Assembly: GCF_001270495.1 (NCBI RefSeq)
Contig: NZ_LGUR01000243.1
Location: 1-44,151, forward strand
Reading direction: 5' to 3'
Source: Streptomyces viridochromogenes
GTDB lineage: Bacteria; Actinomycetota; Actinomycetes; Streptomycetales; Streptomycetaceae
DNA: 44,151 nt
Position numbers and translations under genes: made by a program. This document shows, piece by piece, positions 10,330 to 18,453 of this stretch; position 1 is the stretch's first letter, and the number at the start of each line of letters is the position of its first letter. Under the pieces are notes generated by a model. That model was given only the letters and a program-made list of their open reading frames with translations, was not told the DNA's origin and did no database searches.

Positions 10330-10679
10330 ATGGGGCGTCCCGAAAGACCGGTGGACCCGTCGGCGGGTCCCGTCCAGCGGCTCGCCCATGAGCTGCGGGA
10401 GCTGCGCAAGGGCGCCGGCGGCCCGTCCTACCGGGCCATGGCCGAGACGGCCGGCTTCTCGGCCACGACGCTGTCCCAGGCCGCGGCCGGCGAACGGCTG
10501 CCGTCCCTCGCCGTCCTGCGGGGATACGTACGCGCCTGCGCGGGCGACCCGGACGAATGGGAGCCGACTGGAAGCAGGCGGAGGCGGAGGCTGCGGGCGA
10601 GATCAGCGAGGACGACGCGGACGCGCCGCCGCCGTACCGGGGCCTCGCCCGGTTCGAGCCGGCCGACCAAGGGCTGTTC
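10330..10679 (+). pseudogene. Truncated HTH / STAND-NTPase-type regulator, N-terminal remnant
   Basis: A GGAGG site precedes the ATG at 10330. The product starts MGRPERPVDPSAGPVQRLA, followed by an XRE-type helix-turn-helix (YRAMAETAGFSATTLSQAAAG) and YVRACAGDPDEWE. A missing base near 10562 shifts the frame. The continuation KQAEAEAAGEISEDD, PPPYRGLARFEPADQGLF is in frame 3. This N-terminus is typical of large Streptomyces proteins that join an HTH to a STAND-type NTPase and WD40 repeats, where the next residues are FGR and a P-loop. Here the sequence ends at LF, exactly where the lsr2 remnant begins. It is broken twice and is certainly inactive as a signalling NTPase. Confidence 0.74.
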
Positions 10680-10680
10680 A

Positions 10681-10886
10681 CGCGTCCGCCCCGTCTCCTT
10701 CAGCCGTCCTACCTTCCGCCCCTTGTCGATGAACGGCCGGAGCGCCGCATCCAGCTTGTCGTAACTTTCTGGGGTGAGGTCGATTTCGTAGTTCACGCCA
10801 TTCAGAGCAAACCTGTGTGTGCTGACCTCGTCCGATTCCGCACCGGTGAGGTCGTCCGAGTAAACGGTGACAATCTTCTGAACCAT
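10681..10886 (-). pseudogene. lsr2-like gene, N-terminal dimerisation half
   Basis: From the ATG at 10886 (GGGGAG upstream), the frame encodes MVQKIVTVYSDDLTGAES, then STHRFALNGVNYEIDL and PFIDKGRKVGRLKETGRTR. This is the Lsr2 oligomerisation domain. After this it runs into unrelated antisense sequence. The DNA-binding half is found 1.65 kb away on the same strand. Lsr2 is a xenogeneic silencer of AT-rich DNA in actinobacteria. Streptomyces usually carry a core copy plus extra copies, so this is probably an accessory paralogue. The shortened product could still be translated and dimerise with intact Lsr2 (inference). Confidence 0.8.
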
Positions 10887-10971
10887 GGGCGGATGCTCCC
10901 CATCCGCTCCCGGCACCGTGCACAGAAGATCGTTCTGGCCTGGTCACCATCGCAGCCGGAGAAGAGAACAC

Positions 10972-12281
10972 TCAACCGTCGGTGAGAATGTTTCGATTCC
11001 CCTGCGACGGACTACCCACCAGATCATCCTGCCCCTGAGACCTACGGCCATCACGTGCGGCCGCTGCCTCCGCGATACGAGCCGCAGCGTCCTCTTCGGC
11101 CCGAGCACGGATCCGCGCGACCTCCTGGGAGGCGTCGTCGATCGGGTAGCCCGCGTCCAGCAGCATCTGCACGGCCGTGTCCAGCGAGAGCACGCCCGCC
11201 CCGTACGCCGTGACGACCTCGTCCAGCACTGCGGCCCGGTCCGTCGGTGGTGCGGCGCCCACGCCAGCCGGGCCGAGAAGGACTCCCCGGCCGCCCCGCC
11301 CTCCGCGCGACCGGCCTGGTAGAGCCGCTGCACGAACTTCAGCAGTAGTCGGTACTTGTGCTCACGGGCCAGCCTCATCATGCCCACCAGTGCATCGAGC
11401 GGCGCCAGCGCCAACTTGAATGCGTACCCCGACGGCACCTCCGCGGCGTCCAGCGTGCCCAGCCCGGCCGCCGTGATCCGCGAGTTCGCCGCGATCCGGT
11501 CCAACAAGTGCTCGACCCGGGCCCGCAGCTCCGCCAGCTGCGGTGACGTGTCCAATGCGTCCATGCGGCCCGACTCGCCGAGCTGCCACACCGCGCCGGC
11601 CTCCACCTTCAGCTTCTCCGGCCTGCCCAACCGGTCCACCGGCAGCCGTGCCCCCGCCAACCCGATGATCGGCGTGCCCGTCGTCGCGCTTGCGGCCGAG
11701 CTGTCCGAGTCCGTCGCGGCCAGCTCATCCAGGCCCTGGAGCACCCGAGCGAGCACGGACCGCCCCCAGTGCTCCCCGGCGTCCGGGATGGTGTTCGTGA
11801 GGTGGATGACCGGAACGAAGTCGATCACCAGATCCAGCCGGTTCAGCTCGGTACCGTCCGGCCGTACCCGGAACGCCGCCTTGTCCATTGGCAGCCGGTC
11901 CAGCGTCTGCCCGCGCTTGAGGTCTTCCAGCAGCCACTCGGCGTCCGTCAGGTAGCAGGTCACGTTCGACCCGCGGCCCGGCTCCCACGGGTAGTGCCGC
12001 ACCGCACTGCCGTCCTCCGCTATCGGGCCCAGCTCATATCCTCCGTCGCACCCGGCTCCGGCGACTCCTCATCCGCGTGCTCGGCACCGGCCACTGCAAT
12101 CTGCTGGTCCGACCCGAGCAGGTAACCCAGCGCCGTATCAACCAGCTCACGCCGCTCCAACGCGGCCTCGTCGCCCCCAGCAGCAGCGAGCCGCCCGGCC
12201 TGGTTGTTGTCGTACGAGGCGAGCACCTTGTACGCCGCCAGCCTGCGCAGCTCATGCGGCCCTACCTTCTTGAGTGCGTCC
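10972..12281 (-). pseudogene. Phage portal protein, frameshifted remnant
   Basis: Three consecutive minus-strand frames reassemble a Streptomyces-phage portal protein of the SPP1 gp6-like type. They read LKKVGPHELRRLAAYKVLASYDNN and following in one frame; GYELGPIAEDGSAVRHYPWE through VIDFVPVIHLTN, HWGRSVLARVLQGLDEL and ASATTGTPIIGLAGA in a second; and TDRAAVLDEVVTAYGAG to a stop at 10972 in a third. Frame changes lie near 12035 and 11265. The extreme N-terminus is missing at about 12281, where IS110 sequence begins. No terminase, capsid or tail gene is present, so this is an isolated prophage relic. Confidence 0.7.
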
Positions 12282-12475
12282 CGAGAGTTCGCGACTCTGG
12301 GACTGCGCGGGTGGGGCAGGGATGGCTTTCATGCTGGCTGCCCTCGATGGCTCAGGCCGCTGGTCCCCTGCCCTGCCACTTCTTCCGGACTGCTGATTAG
12401 GCACTGCGAACGATCGCTTGGTAGGGCGAGGACAGGCGGAAGGAGTCGCGTCACACACCGCACGAGGAGGGGACC
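12282..12475 (+). ncRNA. IS110 left non-coding end, possible bridge-RNA region
   Basis: About 195 bases separate the portal relic from the IS110 transposase start. In IS110-group elements this left end encodes the structured bridge RNA that specifies target and donor DNA. GGGCAGGG (12314-12321) and CCCTGCCC (12366-12373) can pair, consistent with a structured RNA. The loops themselves cannot be assigned by eye. A GAGGAGGGG ribosome binding site for the transposase closes the region. Confidence 0.4.
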
Positions 12476-13278
12476 GTGACCACCACCGCAGGCTTCGACA
12501 TCGCCAAGGACTTCCACTGGCTCGCGGTCGCCGACGACCGGGGACGGCCGCTGCTCAGCCGCCGGGCCGACAACGACCCGGCCGCCATCGACCAGGCCAT
12601 CGGCGAACTGCACACCATCGAGGCCGACCACGGCCCCGTCACCATCGGGCTGGACATCCTCGGCGGCATAGCAGCCCTGCTGACCGCGATGCTGCTGGCC
12701 GAAGGCTTCCGCGTCGTGCACGTGCCCGGCTTGGCGGTCAACCGCGCCCGCCGCGCCACCCGCGGCGGAGAGAACAAGTCCGACCCGCGCGACGCCAAAG
12801 TCATCGCCGAACAGGTCATGCTCCGCGAGGACCTGCGCACCGTCGAGCTGCCCGAGGAAGCCACCGTGGAACTGCGGCTCCTGGTCGGCCACCGCACCAC
12901 GCTGGTCAAGGAGGCCACCGCCCGCACCGCGCGGCTGCGCGACCTGCTCACCGGCATCCACCCCGGCCTGGAGAAAGCCGTCGACGCGACGAACAAGTCG
13001 GGCCTCATCCTCCTGGGCCACTACGTCACTCCGGCAGAGATCCGCCGCGCCGGCGTCACCCGCATCACGGACTACCTGCGCAAACGCGGCGTCAGGACGG
13101 CCATCGCCCAATCCCTGGCAGACGCGGCACACACCTCAGCGCAGGCCCAGCATGCCGTCGTGCCCGGTGAACGGCGCACCGCCCGCCTCATCCGCGAACT
13201 CGCCGACGAACTGCTGGCCGGCAAAACCCGACTGAGCACGCTGGAAACCGAGATCGGGCAGCTGGTGACCGACCACCC
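12476..13278 (+). mobile_element. IS110-family transposase, N-terminal RuvC-like half
   Basis: From GTG 12476 the product begins MTTTAGFDIAKDFHWLAVAD. It contains GLDILGGIAALL, RATRGGENKSDPRDAKVIAE and a long coiled-coil-like helix. These are the DEDD (RuvC-like) catalytic domain and linker of IS110 transposases. Similarity stops at GQLVTDHPG (about 13278). The C-terminal transposase_20 domain with the catalytic serine is absent, and the frame enters antisense IS1380 sequence. The element is therefore dead in protein terms, and its right end is missing. Confidence 0.85.
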
Positions 13279-13598
13279 AGGTGACCGGGGTGGCGTCGAT
13301 GCCCAGGACCAGACCTGGCAGTTCGCGTCCGCCTGCACGGGAGGCCGGTATTGCCTCCCGCCTCTCCTCGGCTTGCAGCCAGGCGACCTCGCGGGCGGTC
13401 GGTGGCACGGGCTGTGCGCAGAGCACCGAGTGCGGCCGGATCGATGCCCGCCAGCAGTCGCCACGCGGTGGCACTGGACGCGACCGGGCCGAACACCTCG
13501 GCCTGATCCCGCAGCAGGGCCAGGTCGGCGATCGCCTCCCCGCCGTCGGCCAGCATCACCGCCAAGTCCACTGCGATCCGGCCGGGGGCGGGCACCGG
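13279..13598 (-). mobile_element. IS1380-type transposase, N-terminal half (frameshifted)
   Basis: The minus strand encodes PAPGRIAVDLAVMLADGG, LALLRDQAEVFGPVASSA and TAWRLLAGIDPAALGAL. After a shift near 13410 it continues REVAWLQAEERREA, GRELPGLVLGIDATPV. This is the N-terminal part of an IS1380-type transposase, ending just before the conserved T-C-H-S-E-K-E segment. The C-terminal half resumes at EKEHAAPTYK at 8890 on the same strand. The first ~30 residues are also missing or decayed: a stop lies in frame upstream of 13598. Confidence 0.8.
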
Positions 13599-13675
13599 CG
13601 GCCCTTTCTACGATCATGGCCCGCACACGAAGTAGGCCCTGCTCATCGAACAGGAACTCCCTTTGCTGCAACGCA

Positions 13676-14677
13676 CTACAGCGTTCGGTACACCCGAACG
13701 GTAACCGGCGGGTGCTCATAGGACTCTGGGCAGTGGTAGATCTGCAATTCTTCGCCGCCCAGATTGATCATGGTCGGGTCGCCCACCGGTGGGTAACCTT
13801 TCCGGTCATCGGCGTCGGCATCCTCCAGTGGGCGCCAACCGCCTTCGTTGTCCTCGTTCCATTCACTGAGGCCAACGGTGAACAGGGCCTCGGTCACCGT
13901 GCCGCATCCGCATCGTGGCGGGTCGGCGGCATCGGCAAAGTCCGATGAGACGACACCCCAGCCGCCGGTCTTCCAGCCCGGAGCCACCGCGAACTCGGTG
14001 TAGTGATGGCCGGTTTCCTCCTGCCACGCGTCCACGCGTGCTCTCACCGCAGCAGGCAGCTGGGTGGGCGCCGGGTACTCGGTCACCTGTTCCGGATGCA
14101 GGACACAGGGTGCGGGCCAGTAGTCGTCCAGTTCGATGACAGGCGGCTCCGGTGGGGGCGAAAGAAGTGCGGTGACCTGGTCGGCACGGCGCCAGCGCAC
14201 GTGGATGGCCGGGATGTCGTCGTCGTGGTCCATGAACGGGCACCACAGGATCTGCAGCAGGTCCATGCCGTCCGGGACAGGCAGGCCGGGGACGTCCCGG
14301 ACATAGAGCTGAGCCACGGGCAGCAGCGGCACCGGATCTGTATAGGGGCTGTCGGTCTCCTTCGGTGTCCTTCGTTCGAAGATCGACTGTTCCTCGGGCG
14401 TGGGCGGTTCATCGTCCGGCCGTGACCACCGGGCGACCGCAATGTGATGCCAGGCGCGCACCGCGTCCAGCTCCACCACCTCGTATACCTCGTGCGACCG
14501 TGTGCACGTCGGCCACGGCTCGTCCTGCGGCCACAGCAGCGGGCCACCCACCGAACTGTCCTCAACCGTGGGCAAGCCCGACCGCGGATGGAGCCGAGTG
14601 ACGTTCCTGGACATCGTGGCCAACTCCGGGAACACCGCGGCCACATCCAAAGGCCGCGGCGGGGTCGTACGTGGCAC
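13676..14677 (-). CDS. DUF1963-like (YwqG-type) protein
   Basis: This 333-residue soluble protein is rich in Trp and Pro. The segments GGPLLWPQDEPWPTC (44-58), PLLPVAQLYVRDVPGLPVP, DLLQILWCPF and the C-terminal MINLGGEELQIYHCPES resemble DUF1963/YwqG-family proteins, which share a W-P-x-C/D-G-x-P opening and a late L-x-I-Y motif. Function of the family is unknown. CGCG near the C-terminus could bind metal, but this is speculation. GTG 14677 has GGAG six bases upstream. It seems intact and marks the right edge of the IS-rich region. Confidence 0.68.
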   Translation of the reverse strand: MPRTTPPRPLDVAAVFPELATMSRNVTRLHPRSGLPTVEDSSVGGPLLWPQDEPWPTCTRSHEVYEVVELDAVRAWHHIAVARWSRPDDEPPTPEEQSIFERRTPKETDSPYTDPVPLLPVAQLYVRDVPGLPVPDGMDLLQILWCPFMDHDDDIPAIHVRWRRADQVTALLSPPPEPPVIELDDYWPAPCVLHPEQVTEYPAPTQLPAAVRARVDAWQEETGHHYTEFAVAPGWKTGGWGVVSSDFADAADPPRCGCGTVTEALFTVGLSEWNEDNEGGWRPLEDADADDRKGYPPVGDPTMINLGGEELQIYHCPESYEHPPVTVRVYRTL

Positions 14678-14842
14678 GGGATCTCCATTCCTCTCACATG
14701 CACTGGGCAGGCCATCGAAGCACGCGGCACTGACGGGCCCCCTGGCCGCCGAGAGACGGATCCACCGCCAGACCCGTCACAGGACCCGTCGGACACGCCC
14801 TGGTTCGAGGAGCATTTCGACTCACCGATAGCCTGCATCACC

Positions 14843-15280
14843 ATGTTGCGCGCTTGGATCCTGCCGATGCTGCTTGTGCTCAGCGGCTCAGCCGTCGCGA
14901 CTGGGCAGATCTTCACGGGGAACCCCGGCACAGCCGCAGCACTCCTACTGGCGTTCCTGGCGCTCGCCGGCGTGAACTCACCCCTGATCTTCCCGAGGTC
15001 GATCGGTGCGCGGGACGCACAACGCCGCAGTGCGGTCGACGGCCGGCCGGTCGTCTTCTGGCGGCCGGGCTGCAAGTACTGCATACGACTGCGCATCCGG
15101 TTGGGCCGCAGTGCCCGCCAGTTGCATTGGGTCAACATCTGGCGCGACCCGGCAGGAGCCGCAGCGGTGAGGGCAGCCAACGACGGCAACGAGACCGTGC
15201 CGACCGTCGTCGTGGCGGGCCGACCACGCACCAATCCCGATCCCGAATGGGTGCGCGAACAGCTCTCCCCTTCCGCGTGA
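14843..15280 (+). CDS. Membrane-anchored glutaredoxin/mycoredoxin-like protein
   Basis: This 145-residue protein has two hydrophobic segments (about residues 4-20 and 26-46), then a glutaredoxin fold with RPGCKYCIRL, where the C-K-Y-C pair is the redox centre. WVNIWRDPAGAAAVRAANDG and TVPTVVVAG, the cis-proline region, follow. Actinomycetes use mycothiol, so a mycoredoxin-type role in reducing mixed disulfides is likely, but the membrane anchor is unusual for that job. The ATG at 14843 begins the hydrophobic segment. The frame is open well upstream without clear coding character. Confidence 0.8.
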   Translation: MLRAWILPMLLVLSGSAVATGQIFTGNPGTAAALLLAFLALAGVNSPLIFPRSIGARDAQRRSAVDGRPVVFWRPGCKYCIRLRIRLGRSARQLHWVNIWRDPAGAAAVRAANDGNETVPTVVVAGRPRTNPDPEWVREQLSPSA

Positions 15281-15345
15281 TCAGAAATCGCGCCCTACCG
15301 GAGAGGCGCCCGCAGACCCAAGCGCACAGAGGTCAAAAGACAAGC

Positions 15346-16581
15346 TCAGAGCTCGCAGAACTCGGTCTCGACGGCCGCGTCCTCCAGTCGCTGCTCGCCC
15401 CAGTCGCCGTTGCGGTTCATGGTCATGACGCGTCGGCCGTCCGCCGAGGCGAGCGTCCGGGTCGCGGAGCCGGGGATCATGCCGCCGTGGCCCCATGCCC
15501 AGCAGTCCTCCTTGAGCTTGAAGTGGCGTATGCCGAGGCCGTAGCGGTCCTGTGGACCACCGTGTCCCTTGTCCCCGTCGACGTGAACCGCGTCGAGCAA
15601 CTGCCGCTGCTGGGCGGGCGGCAGCAGCTCACCGGCCAGCAGCTTGGACAGGAAGGTGTTCACGTCGCCGACGGTCGAGATCATCTGCCCGGCGGAGAAG
15701 GCGACGGTGGGGCTGAACTCGGTGACGTCGCGCACTTTCACCTCCGGCCCGTCCTCGAACAGCGTGGAGTAGTGCCTCGCGTGTGGTGCGGGCAGTTGGG
15801 GCGAGGTGCCCGGCACACTCGTGCCGCGCAGGCCGAGCGGCCGGATGACAAGACGCTCGACCGCCTGCGCGTAGGTGCCGCCGGTGGCCTTCTCGACGAC
15901 CATGCCGGCGAGGACGTAGTTGGTGTCGGAATAGTCCCACCTGCCGGGCCTGCCGGGCCTGCTGCCCTGCTCCGGCTGGAAGTTGGGCGGGTGGGCGAGC
16001 GCGATGTCCACCAGCTCTTGCGGGGACCATCTGATGTGGCGGTTCCGGTCGAACTCGTCCCCCGCGTACAGGGTGCGGAAGCCCTCGTCCATGTTGTAGT
16101 CGAAGATGCCGCTCGTGTGGTTGAGCAGGTGCCGCACGGTGATGTTCCCGGGCCGGTAGCCCTTGCCGCGCACCACCCCGGGCAGCCATTCCTCCACGCT
16201 GTCGTCCAGCGAAATCCTGCCCTCGGCTTCGAGCCCGAGCAGCACCGTGGCTGTGAAGGTCTTGGTCACGCTGGCGATACGGAACTTCTCGCTGGTGCTC
16301 CTCGGCCGCTCGGCGACCAGGTCACCGACACCGGCCCGGCCGTTCCACACCCCGCGCGCGTCTTGTATCCGGGCGATGACGCCGGGGGTGCCTTGCGCGA
16401 CGATCTCGTCCAGTACGGCCTGGGTCTTCGCGTGCGCGGCCTGGGCGTTCGGGTGTAATCGGGGCGGAGCATGGTGGGGTGGCCCGGCCGGTGCGGCGGT
16501 GGCGGCGGTGAGCGTTCCCAGGGCGACGGCTGCGACGGCAAGGGCGATGGGGAGTCCACGAGAGGACTGTTGACGGCTCAT
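15346..16581 (-). CDS. Secreted serine hydrolase, class C beta-lactamase / D-Ala-D-Ala carboxypeptidase-like
   Basis: This 411-residue protein has a Sec signal peptide (hydrophobic residues 10-30, TAAPA). The penicillin-binding fold shows S104-V-T-K107, the active-site serine and lysine; YSDTNY at 217-222, the tyrosine motif; and a late WGHGG, the third-box equivalent. HLLNHTSGI is also typical of this group. Such proteins can be DD-peptidases, esterases or beta-lactamases; sequence alone does not decide. No TM anchor follows, so it should be extracellular. It is transcribed alone. Confidence 0.86.
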   Translation of the reverse strand: MSRQQSSRGLPIALAVAAVALGTLTAATAAPAGPPHHAPPRLHPNAQAAHAKTQAVLDEIVAQGTPGVIARIQDARGVWNGRAGVGDLVAERPRSTSEKFRIASVTKTFTATVLLGLEAEGRISLDDSVEEWLPGVVRGKGYRPGNITVRHLLNHTSGIFDYNMDEGFRTLYAGDEFDRNRHIRWSPQELVDIALAHPPNFQPEQGSRPGRPGRWDYSDTNYVLAGMVVEKATGGTYAQAVERLVIRPLGLRGTSVPGTSPQLPAPHARHYSTLFEDGPEVKVRDVTEFSPTVAFSAGQMISTVGDVNTFLSKLLAGELLPPAQQRQLLDAVHVDGDKGHGGPQDRYGLGIRHFKLKEDCWAWGHGGMIPGSATRTLASADGRRVMTMNRNGDWGEQRLEDAAVETEFCEL

Positions 16582-16995
16582 GAGAACAGCTGACCAGGTG
16601 CCCCATCACCACACCATCGGGAACGTCCCGGAAAGGGGTCGGGGACACGACCTAGGGGTTACCGCCCGCACCTTTGGCGTACCCACGCTGTGCGGCGACC
16701 AAGTTCGAAGAGAGCACTTCTGTCGCCGCGCAACAGAGCATCGGCTTCGTTGGCCTTACGTTCCACGGACGGGATGACCGATCCATTCGTAGCCATTCGT
16801 AGGGTTGGGTCGCCCAGGGGTGCCGGGTGTGGCTCTTAGTTGGCTGCCGTCCGTGGCTGCAATGGCTTGGCCGCCCGGCGCCCCACGACGACCCGGCCGC
16901 CAGGCGAAGCCACCCCGCCCCAGCCCACCGGCTAGGTCCCGATCGGACTTGCGCCAATCGATGCCTGGACGTTCAGGTCCACCTACTGTGCTGGC
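16582..16995. other. Gene-free stretch of about 410 bases
   Basis: This is the divergent region between the serine hydrolase and the VOC gene. A 101-codon minus-strand frame (16652-16957) exists but has no family resemblance, ribosome binding site or normal composition. ATTCGTAGCCATTCGTAG near 16785-16802 is a short direct repeat. Nothing else is recognised. Confidence 0.45.
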
Positions 16996-17385
16996 ATGAC
17001 GTCGATCAAACAGGTCTCGTTAGGCGTGAACGACGACAAGAGGGCAGGCCAGTTCTGGCGGCAGGCACTGGGATACGTGCAGCGGCCTCCACGCTACGAG
17101 GGTGATGACTGGATCGTTCTCGAACCGCCGCCGGGTGAGCGCGGGGTCGCTATCGCCATGGACACGAGTGAAAGTCCTGCGGAGGAGTTCCCCCGTATCC
17201 ACTTCGATCTCGACGCCGGTGACCGGGACCTCGAAGAGGAAGTAGACCGACTGGTGGACCTGGGGGCGCAGCGTGTCGACTGGCAGCACTACCCGGAAAG
17301 CCTGCCCCTCGGAGGGCGACCGTACGTTGTGCTGGCCGACCCAGAAGGCAACCGGTTCTGCGTCGAGGGCCACAGTCGCGGCTGA
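16996..17385 (+). CDS. VOC (glyoxalase/bleomycin resistance-like) family protein
   Basis: This 129-residue protein has the paired beta-alpha-beta-beta-beta layout of the vicinal oxygen chelate family. It opens with IKQVSLGVNDDKRAGQFW. In mid-domain it has FPRIHFDLDAGD, which carries a possible metal-binding histidine, and it ends YVVLADPEGNRFCVE, the family's D-P-E-G-N-x-F-C signature. This subgroup (Glyoxalase_6-like) is widespread in Streptomyces and mostly uncharacterised. Substrate cannot be told. ATG 16996 gives the standard N-terminus. Confidence 0.85.
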   Translation: MTSIKQVSLGVNDDKRAGQFWRQALGYVQRPPRYEGDDWIVLEPPPGERGVAIAMDTSESPAEEFPRIHFDLDAGDRDLEEEVDRLVDLGAQRVDWQHYPESLPLGGRPYVVLADPEGNRFCVEGHSRG

Positions 17386-17736
17386 CCGCCCTCCCCCTCG
17401 TCCGACCCTCCGCCAAGCGGGAGCCACACAGCTTGACTTCTCTATTGGGAAGCCATTTCGGTCGGATTACGTGGCATCTCGAAGTCCTTGGCTTCGATAA
17501 CGATGATCACACGTCTGGCCGCGTTGATACCAAGCGCACCGATGTCGCCCAGATCGTGACCCTCGGCTGATTTGCCAACAAGGATTCTCCACTCGCTCCC
17601 GACCTGCGCGTCTCAGACCATGATTCGCCAACCAAAGTTCTCGGTCACGGTCGGCGGGTGGGGCAGGGAAACCAGCTTTGTCCGGGTCATGCCCATGAGC
17701 TACTGTCCCCGGGCATGTGTCAGGGGAGCACGGTGG
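17386..17736. other. Intergenic region of about 350 bases before the DUF6215 gene
   Basis: No gene is supported in the first 290 bases. The right end holds the promoter and ribosome binding site of the next gene. The sequence is less GC-rich than its surroundings. Confidence 0.5.
17678..17706 (+). promoter_or_regulatory. Promoter of the DUF6215 gene
   Basis: TTGTCC (17678-17683) and TACTGT (17701-17706) are spaced 17 bases apart. A start near 17713 would give a leader of about 25 bases that includes AGGGGAG at 17722-17728. Confidence 0.5.
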
Positions 17737-18432
17737 GTGGGGGACATGGGCGCAGGAAACGGCACGCCTGAGAAGAGAATCAACCCGTGGGGGCAGGCCG
17801 TCGCCGCGGTGGCGCTGTTCGCGGCGATCGGTGGCGCTCTGTGGGTGTCCGAGGGGACCTCCGGGAACAGTGGCCCGCCGGCCGCCAGTTGCTCCGACGA
17901 GAAACCCGGGAAGGCGACCGGGCGGGTGACCGGAAAGCAGCTGTGCGAGGCGCTGCTCCGGCCCGACCTCGCGGAACTGCTGGGCACACCGGCGGAGACC
18001 GCCAAGACCGCCTTCGGCAATGACGGCTCCGTCGGACTCGAAGGCGGCAAGAGCACCCCCATGCCGACCGCGGAGGTCGAGTTCGACACTTACACCGTGA
18101 CGCTCTCGGCCACCTACGACGACCTCCCCGTGACCTCGTCCTATGAGGTGCTGGGATGGGACGAGACGCAGCGCACGGTGCTGGACCGCCCGGCGGTTCT
18201 GTACTCGAACCGCACCATGAGGATCAACTTCCGCCTCGACGGCGGCGACGCCGAGACCGGTACCGGCGTCCCCCTCCGCTCCCTCATGGTGGCCCAGGAC
18301 ACCAAGGACAGCGGCGGTTCCTACGACGTGACCCTGTGGCGCGCGGACGGCATGGTGCCGGACGACGCCGTACTGCTCAGGGTGGCGGAGAAGGTGCTGC
18401 CGACGGTCCCGGGGTGGGCCGCCGGCAGCTGA
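17737..18432 (+). CDS. DUF6215 family membrane-anchored protein
   Basis: This 231-residue protein has a single N-terminal transmembrane segment (INPWGQAVAAVALFAAIGG then ALWVSEG). An extracytoplasmic domain follows, containing CSDEKPGKATGRVTGKQLC, a probable disulfide pair, then PDLAELLGTPAE and a C-terminal beta-rich part ending KVLPTVPGW. This matches the Streptomyces DUF6215 family, of unknown role. GTG 17737 has AGGGGAG with an 8-base spacer; the ATG at 17746 is the alternative but has no well-spaced site. The gene is convergent with the arabinofuranosidase. Confidence 0.75.
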   Translation: MGDMGAGNGTPEKRINPWGQAVAAVALFAAIGGALWVSEGTSGNSGPPAASCSDEKPGKATGRVTGKQLCEALLRPDLAELLGTPAETAKTAFGNDGSVGLEGGKSTPMPTAEVEFDTYTVTLSATYDDLPVTSSYEVLGWDETQRTVLDRPAVLYSNRTMRINFRLDGGDAETGTGVPLRSLMVAQDTKDSGGSYDVTLWRADGMVPDDAVLLRVAEKVLPTVPGWAAGS

Positions 18433-18453
18433 GCGTCTCCGCCCTTGCCCCTG

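Larger units (their letters stand above)
9026..10680. mobile_element. About 1.65-kb segment inserted in lsr2, carrying the RIP gene
   Basis: This segment separates the two halves of an lsr2-like gene. GACGCG occurs at both borders (9020-9025 and 10681-10686, minus strand), compatible with a 6-base target duplication or a microhomology join. It contains an apparently complete RIP gene with its terminator, plus a truncated plus-strand HTH/NTPase fragment that stops exactly at the right border. No transposase or recombinase lies inside, and no terminal inverted repeats were seen. How it moved is unknown. Confidence 0.6.

Noticed and set aside
12476..13948. A 490-residue IS110 transposase
   Set aside because: Similarity to IS110 stops at about 13278. 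The remaining frame is antisense to an IS1380 fragment and to part of the DUF1963-like gene.
16652..16957. Minus-strand 101-codon open frame
   Set aside because: No ribosome binding site, no family resemblance, odd Ser/Arg/Pro composition. Treated as non-coding.
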